Shown one piece after another: positions 48,692-60,843 of a DNA stretch of 64,000 nt. A model generated the notes under the pieces. It was not told the origin of the DNA. It did not search any database and worked only from the letters and a program-made list of their open reading frames with translations. The stretch comes from Sarcocystis neurona (taxonomy: Eukaryota; Apicomplexa; Conoidasida; Eucoccidiorida; Sarcocystidae), in assembly GCA_000727475.1 (NCBI GenBank), contig KL647307.1, forward strand, positions 1,322,895 to 1,386,894, written 5' to 3'. How positions within the stretch are numbered: position 1 is the stretch's first letter; each line of letters opens with the position of its first letter. The position numbers and the translations under genes were made by a program.

Positions 48692-51600
48692 CTGCGCGGG
48701 GGTACCATTGACGTCCAAACAAGAAGACACAGGCACGCAGGTCAACGTCCGCATGGCTTTACTTTGCATAAGTATGTATATAGGCGTATACATAGTCGTA
48801 AACACATGCATTCAGGCGTAGCCGCCCATGTCTAGTTGGAATCGTGAACCTACATTTGCATTTCCGCACTCCTCTATGTTTGTAGCTTACGTGGAAACGG
48901 CGTACGTCAGTTGTATTGAGAGAATCGTTAAAACACGAGTAAGACAGGGGAGCCAAGCAAATACCTACAGATTTCATGTCGAGATGTGTGCGGACCGACC
49001 CTTTCGAACGGAGCGGAGCATTCTGGCTGCGCTGCTAGTGGAACAGCGGAAGGCATTAGTGCTACTTTCACTGCGTGGGTCCGCACACTACGGAGGCTCC
49101 ATGCGACGCTATCCCAGCAGTGAAAGAGAGTTCGCAGTGACGCAGACACATGAGAATTTTGCGCACACCCGTGACGCTTGCCTTTCTTGTAACAAAAATA
49201 TTTGAGTGTAGTAGACTGTACTTTTGATATGCAAACGGTGACACGGGTATGCGTATGCGTAGTGGTGTGCACACATGTATGCATGGCCGCCCGCAAGTGT
49301 GTGCCACTTTACTCTTTTACTTCTCGGAGCACTTACATACGTACGCGTACGTTTTTTGTGAACCAGGCAAGTTTCCGATTTCTCCGTTTTAGGATTTCCG
49401 TATACCGCTTTTCTCGTCAAGGTTTACTTAGTAACTCTTGTGCAGCTGAGGTCCACTCACTTCAGGACGGTGATCTCGATGGATTCCCCGGACAAGCGCA
49501 CAAGTCTTCTATGTCGTGAGTTGAGTTTTGAACGGTTCTCGGTCCTACGAATTCTTTGCAGATTTTTTTAACTTCTTACCTCTGCAATGGAAAGCATTTG
49601 CAAAGTAGTCTAACGGCGTGGGAAAGAAAACGCAACTACGCAGGGCGCTCTTTGGACAAATGAAGAGCAAGCAAGACTCTAGTTACGTGACAAGAAGGAC
49701 GGAAGTCCGCTGAACTTTGTGCAGCTGCCGTGAACTTCGGAAGTGGAGTGGGAAATGTGCTTGGTGGGGTTATAGTTCAGCGTTATCTAATGCTTCTTAG
49801 TGCTACGCAAGTATACATACAGTGTTATACAGATAAATGGATATAGTGTCCTGTTTCACCGCACAAGTGCAGGTAAAAAACGCACGTATATATGTCCATA
49901 TACGCATATATATATATATATATGATCACAAGTTTGTAGGTGCACTTCAAACTCTTGTGCGTACTCATACGCCTTCACGTGTTTGGAATTAAAATGCCCT
50001 ACGGAGAAGCGAGCCAGCCTCTTCGTACATCTGACCGTCAAAGAGGAAGGTCCGACCGTGATTTGCCACTTCGACTACTATTTTGAATTTTCGCAGGACA
50101 GAAAAGGACGATGAGTGGCAGCCAGATCAGCTAATAGTACTGCTGTGGTGTTCTCGGTCCGTCCTCAGTAGGCGGTGACACCTGTGTAGGATATGCTCAC
50201 ACACTCAGATGATGAATTTGCGCACATATCTCCGCATACCTGTATACACATGTGTGTGTGGGGAGGGAGTGCCATAAAGAAACACATGTACAAATACGTG
50301 CATATAGAGAGAGTAACGAACGACGGCTTCGCATGCGTCCTGCAGCGTTATATCCGTGCTAATCACGGAAAGCAGACTCGCGTTTACTCACATATTCTTT
50401 TGCTCGTGGAATTACCGAGAAGTTAGTGCACTTTCTAACGCGCAGACGCGCGTTCTCTGGCTACCCGTGTCACAAAAGCCCGTTCTGCTTCGCATATCGA
50501 CCCATTGGAAAAAAGGCAATCCTTTGGCTTCAAGGTGAAAAAGTGTTTACGGGAGACGCTACCTTATACGCCAGAGTTGCAACACTGGTGCAGAAGCAGG
50601 ATTCAAGGAGTCGATGTCCAAGTACACAGCGTCCACTTTATGGGACGCTACATTCTCTTGAATGCGTCCAAATTAGTGACACCTGCTGGGAAGGCACGAC
50701 TTGAATGCCGTTCCGAGCGTCGTCCGACGTGACAGGAGTGGAAATATACGCCGCTCCAGCCTGTGTTGGGCAAAACCCGTCCGCAGCTGTGCGCCGGTGC
50801 CTGCGGCGCACGTTCTTCAGACGCCTGCGTTGTACAGGCGCTCCACCTTTTCACTACTTGTGCTGAACGAGGAGGGCCCGACACTCGTAGCATGCTTTAC
50901 AGTCTCAAATGCTAGACCCTCCTGTGTCTTCCGATGAAGCCGTTCCACAGTCCATCCCGCAGTTTACAACGTAGATGCTCGCGCACAAGGGTGAGCGAAG
51001 TAGGTATTTTTGGATACTTACGATTTACCACGTAGGTATTTGAGCGAAGTAGGTATTTTTGGATACTCACGATTTACCACGTAGGTATTTGACGGAGTCA
51101 TAAGAGAGATGACCAGTGTCACTGACTCGCGCATGCTCGTGAACAGAAAAATCTCAGCGGAGGTTAATCCACACACCTTTTCGTGTGTCGAGAAATGTAA
51201 GTAGACATCTGTAGTATATACCCGAATGCCGGTCGGAATTGTTTATGCGAGGACCAACTCCCTAACACCATCTAAGTTTGAAGCTTTCTGTCGTACCGTT
51301 CCCAGAGATAGGAACAGCAAAGATAAAAATTCATTGGTGTGCCTTAGCTGGCCGCACCCTGGGCTAGTTGGTAAGACGTGTCTATGTGTGGCTGCATGCA
51401 CCTACAGACTTCCCAATGACTTCGATTTAATCGTACCCTCTCACGAAGTCGTCCTTTTGTTCCAGTCAGTCTCCCTCAAAGAGTGCCAAATAAAGTGAAT
51501 TTTTGACCTTCTGAACTGCGCCTCCCTTCCTTCTACGAAGTCACGCCAGCAGACCGTAATTCAGATGAAACTCTCCGCGTCATGCGGCGCACACTCAAAG

Positions 51601-53597
51601 AGCAGCCATGGAGGGTACAGCGATACGCGTTTATGTATAAGTACGTTCATCGTCTTGAGCAGGCCGATATAGAATTACGCACTTCAAACGTGCTCAATGC
51701 ACACTTTTCCCATTTCCTTCTGGGTTCCTCGCGTCTGCGCCTCTCTACGACGAGACTGGACTAGCTTAAGCGTTGAGAACCGGAAGAACATTTTCAAATG
51801 TCATCACCTTCTTCGCACACCTCCACATTAGGCTCATGGAGCTATTTTGTCGCAGCAGCGGCATGACACAGGTAAGCCCCGAGCAGATCGCGATACATAA
51901 ACAGGTATGCGCACCCCACTGTAGTGTCGCTACACGCACACACGCTCGGTAGACGTATCTGTATACACATATTTGCCTATCTGAAATAAGCTCATGTCCG
52001 TGTAAGTCCGGCTACACATATGCGCGTAACTACATAGGCTCGACGTATTAAGGCTACGACAGAACCACGCGTGAGGACGTGCTTACTCGTTTACGTGAGT
52101 AGCTGAGGACAACACAGTGCACGAAGGTGTCGGTGGATCTGCGCGTATTGACGCGCAGGCGGAGGTGCAGACTGCAGGAGTGGATGGGTTCGCAAATGCC
52201 ACTTCTTTCTCGCTGACAAATCCGTAGCAGGCAACTGACAAAACATCCGAACGACAGCTGGAGAATTCTCCTGAAGGACCGTCTTCCCCTGTTTTTCTTG
52301 TACTTTCCCTTTGTGCAGATGTCTGTGTTGGCAACATTTTGGTACCCACTGCATGACGTGCTCTTCTCCCTATCGACCTACACTTGTTTCTGCCGCTCGA
52401 TATTCTACAGATGCTTTCACCGTTCTGGCTTATGCGAGAGCGACTTCTGCGTCAGGTTCTCTTACTTCTTGTGGTTCTACAGTTCTCCGTACCGCTGGTC
52501 TTGACAAAATTTCCGATTTCATACGGCGTGCCCAACGTGCCGCGTCTGGTCCCGCTGCTGCTCGTGCTGCTCGCTCCTCTCAGCAGTGTTTCTAGTCCCA
52601 TCTCTTCCGAAGCTTTCTAAGGGCTGCTATTGCTGCCGCTCGAGTAGCTTCATCCCTTCGCGGTGCCGCTGCTGGTACATTCTCGCTGCAACCGCTACCA
52701 GTGCGAGACTGCGCCTAATGCGTTCTACATCTCGTCTTCGCCTGCTTGCTCTAAACACGAGCATGGGAAACGCAGCGGCAGCACCAGTGTCTGCCAAAGG
52801 TCGTGTTGGACGGCGATGCTTCTGTCTCTCTCTGCGTCAACATCAGCAGCCAAACCAACCAGAAACAAACCAGCTGCAGTGCTCAAAACGAACAAGGACA
52901 GATACGCGTGCCGACAGAACCACCTCGGTCCCTAGAGCTGAGATACAAAAACAGCTCCAGCTGACCCCTCGGCAGCCTCTTCAACGAACGTGGCCGCTTT
53001 CTGAAGGGCAGCGTCTGATCACTCTTCTTCAGCAGCGGCAGGCGCAGCTCTTCCAGCAGCGGCTGGTGCTTCAGCAGCAGCTGTCTCAGCACAGGCTACC
53101 TTATCAGCAGCAGCTCCTCTACCAGCACTGCCCACTGCAGCGGCACCATGTGTATCAGCAAGAGTTTCGAAGAGCCTTTTCTTCAGGATTTCCTAATACG
53201 AAAAAGCGTACGTCAGCTCTTCGCAGTGGCGCCTCTTTCCAACAGGCAAAAGCGCAGGCCACAAGCTGATACACACGTATAAGCATGTGCAGGCACACAC
53301 ATACACGTAGATATATCTATGTGGGACTCACACCGCTTAAGCCTGCAGAACACGTGTGAAGATAGTCATCCCACGGTGCTCTCGTGACACGTTTCCTTAT
53401 ATCGTTGTGTACAGGTGACCGTAGGTATGTGTATATGGATAAAGCTCCACTTGTAAGGAGATGCAGTTTCTACGTCTGTGCCTCGTGGCGTGTGTGAACG
53501 TGTCATATATTCATGTTCACGACCGCAGGGGGAGTTTTCCAGCAGCTCTGTCTTTCTTCGGGCATCAGGCGCACAAGCGTGGCGGCGTGCTGTGCTG
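48692..53597. other. Intergenic stretch, hydrolase to uL22m
   Basis: No recognised gene. 51226-51498 plus is a 90-codon ATG frame (ends LIVPSHEVVLLFQSVSLKEC) without homology. 52586-53219 plus is Gln-rich (LFQQRLVLQQQLSQHRLPYQ) and ends in RRAFSSGFPNTKKR, which resembles a mitochondrial presequence; it could be a 5' exon of the ribosomal protein gene that follows, but I find no joint that fits its phase. A two-copy repeat sits at 50992-51090. Confidence 0.4.
50992..51090. repeat. Two-copy tandem repeat, 49-base period
   Basis: Copies at 50992-51040 and 51041-51089 differ at about one base (TACTTACG against TACTCACG). Each contains GTAGGTATT twice, so the unit itself has internal repetition. 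Confidence 0.9.
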
Positions 53598-56382
53598 ATG
53601 TGTGGTGAAGCGCTTGGGCAGCTTGACGTGTCGAATCTGTGTCGCTGCTGCCGCTGCTGTGGCCGTCTCTGGCTGCATGCAGGAATAACAAATCCGTTCT
53701 GGCGACGCACGGGGTGGTGGGACTGGCGCCGGCGAGAAGTGGGCAAGCTGAATAAAGCGCGGGCACGGGGTCGTCATTTGTGGCCACGTGTCTCGCCATG
53801 GGTTGCGCCAGCGGGAGCGTGGAACGACGCAGCAGCAGCAGGTGGCGTGCCAGCCGCGAGGGCTGCTCCAGCTGGAGCTGTCGCAGCAGCAAGGTGGGCA
53901 GCAGCAGCTGCCCCGGCCAGACAGGGCGGCTTGAAGAGCGCTGGTGGCGCAGCCGTGGCTGCAGCGCGTGCGGCTGCTGCAGCGGACGCCGCAGCGGCTG
54001 CTGTGGCGCGGTGCGCGCAGAAGAAGCCACAAGGACTCGATAACGGCATCAGCAGCATCGGGCGACGCGTGGTGCTCCCTGTTGAGGGCGCTAGGCAGCG
54101 GCCTTTCTGGCGAGAAAGCCGACAGAAACTGTTGAAGCAGCACCGCGAAGCTGTTACTGCTGCGGAAGCTGCTGCACGTGCTGCTGCCGCAGAAGAGGAG
54201 CAGGTGGAAGAAGAAGCTGGATCACTAGCAGAAGGTGACGGTGCTGCTGTGCTCCCTGGCAGGAGGCGAGTCAGTCGGCTGCGACTGACGCAGCAAGATT
54301 TGATCGGCGTAAAGAAAGGGCGAGGACGCGTATGGGAGGAACGAAAGGACGGCATTCCTTTGGGGAAAAAGCGGTTGCTGCTTTACTGTCGGCTTATTAA
54401 GGGAGCACAGATTACAGACGCTATCGACTGGTTGTCTGCATTGTGTATTCACCGGGTGAATTACTTGCTGAACCTGCTGCTGAAGACGCGGCAGAAGATT
54501 CACGAAGAAGGGGGAGACGTCAGCAGAATTTACATCGAGAGTTACATGTTGAATATCCAAGGCCGGGTCAAGCGCCTGCAGTTTCGGCTGCGGATGGTCA
54601 ATTTTATCAAGACTTGGAAATTTGCAGTGATCATCCGCTGCAGAGAGCTCCCTCTTGACGAGTTCTTCCACCGCCTTTTCATTCTCAAAAAAGTCCCTCG
54701 CAGTCTTACGACAGACATGCGCCTCGCAATCGTAGAAAAAAGAGTTCCTCCTTCCGTCATCAGGGAATGGTACCCCTATCTTGATGCCACCACTCGCTTC
54801 TGGCATAGACAGGTAAGCTCCGCAGCCCCACACATATACGCAGACGTATAACGAGAGAAGGAAATAGCGACAGGGAAGAAGAGAAGGGGAGAAGGGAGGA
54901 CAGGAAGAAAAGAGACCAACACAGCGGCAGAGACAGAGGGAAGAGTGGCGGGATACGTGTAGCATTCTCTGCATATTTATATATATGTGTACGCGTGTGT
55001 GTACGTGTGTACGTGTGTAGATAGAAAAGTAGGTCTAATAAGGTCTGGACACCACGCGTGCTTTCGTGGGGGAAAACTTCTTGAGAACGAACTAGGTGTA
55101 GATAGTCGAAAGCTGGTAGAGAGATGGTAAGCATCTCTTGCTGGTGTCGTCCACGCCTGCGCCCGAGGTGAATAGACATGCAAAACGAGCGAAAATGGAT
55201 ACACACATGCAACCACTAACACGTGGAACCAGGCGGCTGCTACTACGTCGGCAAGACTCGGGTGCACACGGCACCACACAGCAATATACGTGTATATGTG
55301 TGCAAACCGAGGATCGGACGGGTGGAGAGTAAGGGTCGGTTGTAGATAGCCTTGGCATGTCTTGTTTGCATTTACATGTGTATATGTGTGTGTACGTATG
55401 TACGTATGTATCTGTGTGTGTGTGTATGTATATATAGTACATCTGTCTATCTATCTACCTGCCTATCTCTCTATCTATACATATATCTATATATATGTAT
55501 ATATTTATGTATTTAGATGCGAATGCGTGTAAACTCAAGTCCGTGTGTAGACACCATTCTCATGCCTTCTGTCTATAAATCGACGCATACGTGTACGTAA
55601 GTGTACCACGTGTGTGTATCTATACAGATATTTATACATACACTTCAGCGCAGAGTCTTCGTTGACTGAACAGCCGTACTCTGCTAGTGTATACGTTGAG
55701 ATGAGGAGACAGCGTTGTTCTTTTTTCAAGCTCATCTGGCACACGTCGTCGTCTTAAATGAAAAAGCAGGTAGCGTCTACGTTGGACGAGAAAGACAACT
55801 GCGTGTTTTGCTTCTGCTGTCTGTACACTCGAAGTCTGGTGTGTGTGGCAGAACCCGCGCCTGCACCCTGCTGGATTCTTTGCACGTGCGTCACTTGTCT
55901 CTGGTCCTTCTGCGTTCTCTCTCTATGCTGTGTGCACCCGTCATGTGTTTTGTCACTTGTCCACTTACTTCACTCTATTTTCCAAAAAAATTGGACGCAG
56001 AGGCTACGCACAGTTTCCGCTTGGGGGTCTTTTTACCCTGCCACTTCGGGACGGCGACCACCTTAGTCAGATACTGCGCTCTGCCTCGCGTCCCGGCCCC
56101 TGCTTTTCCGCACGTGCTTCTACCTGCCCACGGTGTGCCCCGCCGTGCGTCTGCATTCGTCGTCATCGCTCATAGGGCTCTGGCGATTTTTTTGCCTGTT
56201 TTTCTTCTCCGTCGTTGCCGCAGCGACTGCGTTGGCTAGACAGAACACGGCAATTCGACTACTACCTGGCTCGCAAGGCCTTCAAAGCGACATACGAAGA
56301 AAACTGTAGACGCCGGCGGGTGCAACTTCTTGAGGCCAGAGGAGCTCCTGCTCTTCTCATAGAAAACGAAAAACACTCCTGA
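53598..56382 (+). CDS. MRPL22: Mitochondrial large-subunit ribosomal protein uL22 (MRPL22)
   Basis: Two exons: 53598-54812 (donor GTAAGC after FWHRQ) and 56224-56382 (acceptor CGTTGCCGCAG, phase 0), ending at TGA; 457 residues if the ATG at 53598 is used. The frame is open farther upstream, so a 5' exon is possible. The uL22 core is at about residues 257-337: LLLYCRLIKGAQITDAIDWL, HRVNYLLNLLLKTRQKIHEE, RIYIESYMLNIQGRVKRLQF. uL22 lines the ribosomal exit tunnel and binds 23S-type rRNA. The long N-terminus is Ala/Arg-rich (residues 70-210) and preceded by ITNPFWRRTGWWDWRRREVG; the C-terminal extension (residues 338-457) is charged and helical (QFDYYLARKAFKATYEENCR). Such extensions are common in mitoribosomal proteins of organisms with fragmented rRNA. 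Mitochondrial rather than apicoplast location is inferred from divergence. Confidence 0.8.
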
Positions 56383-59113
56383 TCCAAGACTCCGTACCTG
56401 CTCCACACGCACATGTGTCTCTGCATATATATATATATATATATGTACAGAGGCATATAGAGACCTCTCTGTATCTGCGTAACGACCTTCGTAGACTTTC
56501 GTGTGCACACGAAGTACACAGATTCATCGGGGGCTCGGCAAAGAAGCCGGGGACTGGGAGGTGCACGCATACAAAAGGTGTGTGCAAGTACATGTGTGCC
56601 TGTGCTTGTGTGTGTATACAAATATGTATGTGTATATATATATATATACGTTGATGAGTGCGTATCTACTATGTAGACTTTTGTCCGCAAGTGACTCAAA
56701 GGGCAACGGCTGTTAAGACGAGTGTCTTGCCTTCGTAGTAGCCCAACACAGTGCACTGCCAGGCGCGCGTAAGCGCAGGCGTCTTTCAATAAAGATACAG
56801 AGAGGAAATGACGAGAGGGGGACAAATAGATAGGCATCGTTACAGGTCGCGTTGAGAAGAGTAGCCGGTGCGGGGCGCTACGGAGAGTCATCTCTCCGTG
56901 CACACATTTACATACACCTTCACATCGAGCGCTGACCTCCGTTGTACAGGGGAGGGCGTGTCTATGTCTCTATCTATCTATCTCCCTCTCTCTCACTCTA
57001 TATATATATATATATGAAGCGGTATGTCTGTTTGTTGAGGTTTGGACCTCCGGCTAAGAAGCGCCCGCTTCCAAACACGTACGCGTAGAGCCTTGCGTCG
57101 TTGCCTCTGCGCATATCTCGGTGCTTCTTTCCACTTCTACTTTTTACACAGGTACTCAAAATTCCGTCAGGTAGCTCCGTGCCGTACAACCAGGCCAGCA
57201 GCGAGGGGTGTCTATCTCTTTTGCAAGCACATAGGAACTAGATAGAACAAGTCGCTACAGAAGCAGAGCGAGGTGGAAGCGTACGTAAGAAGAGAAAGGA
57301 CGTGCCCCGTTTCCTCGCTCTTAACTCGCTACCTACGGCTGATCAACAGCAGCGTCAAGCAATAGTGCACAGATACGTGCGGAAGCAGCAGATGCTGGCC
57401 TTTAGCATCAGCGAGACAAAAGCTTTTTTTCCGTTGTCCTGGTGCTAGGGCCGACCTTCAGCCGTTGCTGCATACATCACGGCCCTCTCCTAGGCGGTGC
57501 GTGTACACAAAATTGTGTACGTACATGCATTTTGCACACGCGTGAGTAAGCGCATCTGTGGTTGCCCACAGGTACACAGGCACACGTTCACCTAGATGTA
57601 CGTAAGCACAGAGAGTGCCTTTCAGGGTATAAATATCCATCCGCCTATACGTGTACATTCGTGTTGCCAAGGGGCGACTGGTAGATATGTGTAGAGAAGC
57701 AGCTGCTTACGTAGAAAACAAACGCTTTTGCCGCTGCCTCTGGCGCCACTGAAACACTTCCAGCTCCCACTTACCTCCCTGTCCCTAGGCTCTGCACCCA
57801 AATACAACTGCACTTCTACAGTGTGGTAAAGAGAACAGATGTACAAATGTGCATGCTTCAACTAGAATATGTCGAAAGATTTCGTGTACACGTGTGCACC
57901 TTTGTGATGAATGTACGGAGACGAGATACAGGTAAACGATCGTGCTCGTGTACGTCAGGTCAACATGCAGCGGCAGGAGGGACATGCAGGCCGCAGCAGC
58001 ACCAGTGATATAGATATGCTTGCAGCAGCCGCCTACTGCACTCCCAGTATCGAGAAACGGCCATCTCATGGATCAGCGATGAAAGGAATCGATTCCGCGC
58101 TACGGTATATACACGGGGGCAGTGTCCTTGACTACACGCGCGCAGGTTACATCAAAATCTGAGCCCGCGTGCCACACATAGGCACCTCTCTGTATATACG
58201 TTTGTTTTGTGTACAAATGGTACGTACCTATATATATATATATACATACACATATGTAAGGACGTGGAACCTACACGCGACTGCAAGTAGTGGGCTTTCA
58301 ACCATCGCCGTGGCGGAGATCTCTTCACTTGTGATGGTGCACATTCTTATTCATATCCGGTACGAAGACCTCGTAAACCTTCATATGAGTATGTACGTAG
58401 ATACAGCCTGTTCCTGGCAACTGGGCGGATACCGACTGAAAAACCACGGTTCCTCTGTGTCTTCGTGCATACTCTGTACGCGAGAAGTTGAGATGCAAAC
58501 CTAGCGTATAGGCGCTGGTAAGAGGTAAGCGCTCTCGTCGCTTGTACACATTTTCGTAGACCTCTTGAATAGCACGACCAGCTGTTGGTTGCAGTCTATT
58601 ATTTAGCACAAGCGCTCCGATACTACGAATTTTCTCCCTCAAACAGCAACTAAAAGAGAAGGGCATTTTCCCTCCTTTTTTAATGAGGTCAGCAGTTACA
58701 GAAGCAAAGATTCACCATTTTAAGTGCGGATTCTTTCTCTCCAACATTGCTAGGCGCCTGCTGCTGTTTGTGTATGGACAACTTTTCAAGGTACATGTGA
58801 GTCCAGTAAAAGAGTGTCGTGACGTGTTTGTACCTTCAAAGCAACTACAAGGCAGGCGCTACTCCACGTAAACTCTACTTAGAGTTGTGTGTAAGGCTGC
58901 AGTAGAGGCCGACGCAGTTGCGTGTATGACGTTGATGTGGAGGCGCAGATAAAGGGGTGGAGGAACGCGTAGTAAAGACCGAGTCACCGCTAATTTTACA
59001 GTGCGCAGGGCATTTGATGTGGCGATTGACGTATATATATATATATATATATTTACATATATACATATATATGTATACAGAGGGGTGGACAGACTCACAA
59101 CATCTAGAAGAAC
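56383..59113. other. Unassigned stretch after uL22m
   Basis: Microsatellite-rich. Weak plus-strand exon candidates: 57153-57240 behind the pyrimidine-rich acceptor CTACTTTTTACACAG (VLKIPSGSSVPYNQASSEGC); 57243-57446, open to a TAG with QRQAIVHRYVRKQQMLAFSI; and an ATG frame at 58683 (FFLSNIARRLLLFVYGQLFK) followed by a GTACAT donor. None matches a family I know, and I cannot link them. Confidence 0.3.
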
Positions 59114-60843
59114 ATGGCTGGTACTGACACGCTGCAGCAACGACGAGAACTCAACAAACGTTTTTCTACAAGCCGTGCAGCACTACGCTTTGGTAAGTCA
59201 ATACAACAGACGCAGGCCCGATATTAATATGGGAGAATACGCACGTGTAAACGCAAAAGCACCTTCCGCTTATAGTTCCACCTCTACAATGTATAGTATC
59301 CCTTTACTTGGAAATCTGCGCCATGGGAGACTGTTGACCTTCTACAGACTGGTGAGGCACCTGTAGCTCTCCACATCGGCACACCGTCACGAGATGCTTT
59401 GGGACCGTGCAGATCCACGCTTACGGAAACAAGAGTCTACGCATCTGCGTGTATATATGTATGTCTTTATATGTGTACGGATTAGTTCGCACGTACGGTT
59501 TATTCGTCAGCTGTCCCTGATCTCCACCACCCTTTCAAGGTGCACTCTTTTCGAAAAATGCTTTTCCTTCAGTACCTCTCGCGTAACTGTGGAGAATTTA
59601 GATTAGCACACTCTACTGAAAAACTGACACACATATTTATAAATGTATGTATATATGTATGCGCCTATGTGCTACTGACATACGTGTATGAATGCGAAGC
59701 CGAGCACACGTAAACAGCGGTATTACATCGCCGCCTGTGTAATTCTAGCTTGATAATAAAAATTTTCACAATTCCGCATTTATTTACGAAACCTGCGAAC
59801 ACGTATATCCACCTACATACGTTGTATATCTTTGTAGCAAGCGTAAGCACATAGGTCTACAGATGAACTGCGTATATGGGCATACATACGACACGCCTGC
59901 CATATTGTAAAAGTTCCCTTCTTGCAGCCCTTCTGCACGTTAAGCTCTTATCCTTAAGCATGAAGCTCCCACGCCCACGCCACCTCTACACAGCAGTCAG
60001 GTAGTTGCATAAACATTTATGTATACACGTACGTATGTATATATACATACATGTACATATAGACATATTACGAGCACACGTGAAGAAAAACGCGAAAGTG
60101 CAGCGCGGATCCATGCAAAACGCCATGTCCACGAATCGTTCTCTTCCGGAAACGAATATTCACAAAATATTGTGTATGTGCATGTTTTATCAAATCCACG
60201 CACGCCCGTACTTCTGGGTGCACACAAGTACAAACGTACCTTGTGGACTCTTGCACTCGTTTAACGGCAGCTTCTTCCGAACTGTGCTAATTCTCTACAG
60301 TTAGTCGTCAATTTCACGACGTGTCTCTGGCGAGATAAGTACCATGTATATGAATGCGTGTGCTGTGCGTAAACGTATCGTATATTTGTACTCATATGCA
60401 TATACATACTTCCCTGCACGCTCTTGAAAACACGGTATCCACCCTGAAACGATACTTAGGCGTACACATTCGATGCAGACACGTGGATAAGTTCCTCCAC
60501 GCACCTGAATATCTATTTAAATATATCTATATAGATAAATACTCCAGAAGCACAAGTCTCTCTCAAACATTCGTATATTCTAGTTATGAAGGTGCGCGGC
60601 GTCCAGTGCCGAGTAACGAGCTGTAGAGCGCCACGACCAAGGAGTTCTTAGTAAGTACGAAAAAGTCCAGATCTGTAGAAAGCTGCAGAGTACGTGCTAG
60701 CATGAATGCAGAACTCCGTATAAATACATATACACGTATAAGTACAAATGTGCGTACGTGTACATATATATATATATATATATATCGCATCATGTAGGAA
60801 TGTACAAGCTCTGCAACGTGTACCGGAAGTCATGGGTGCCTGA
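59114..60843 (+). CDS. Speculative small three-exon gene
   Basis: ATG at 59114 opens a 79-base exon (MAGTDTLQQRRELNKRFSTS) ending in a perfect GTAAGT donor. An exon at 59928-60000, behind the acceptor TTCCCTTCTTGCAG, continues in phase (LLHVKLLSLSMKLPRPRHLY). A third at 60798-60843 completes the frame with QALQRVPEVMGA and a TGA. The sum is 65 residues, basic. Phase agreement supports the model, but the exons are short and no family is recognised. The first exon could equally belong to a different gene. Confidence 0.2.

Noticed and set aside
53774..54355. 193-codon minus-strand frame and other frames over 53.5-54.4 kb
   Set aside because: Antisense to the uL22m exon; open because of the Ala/Arg-rich CAG-type composition.
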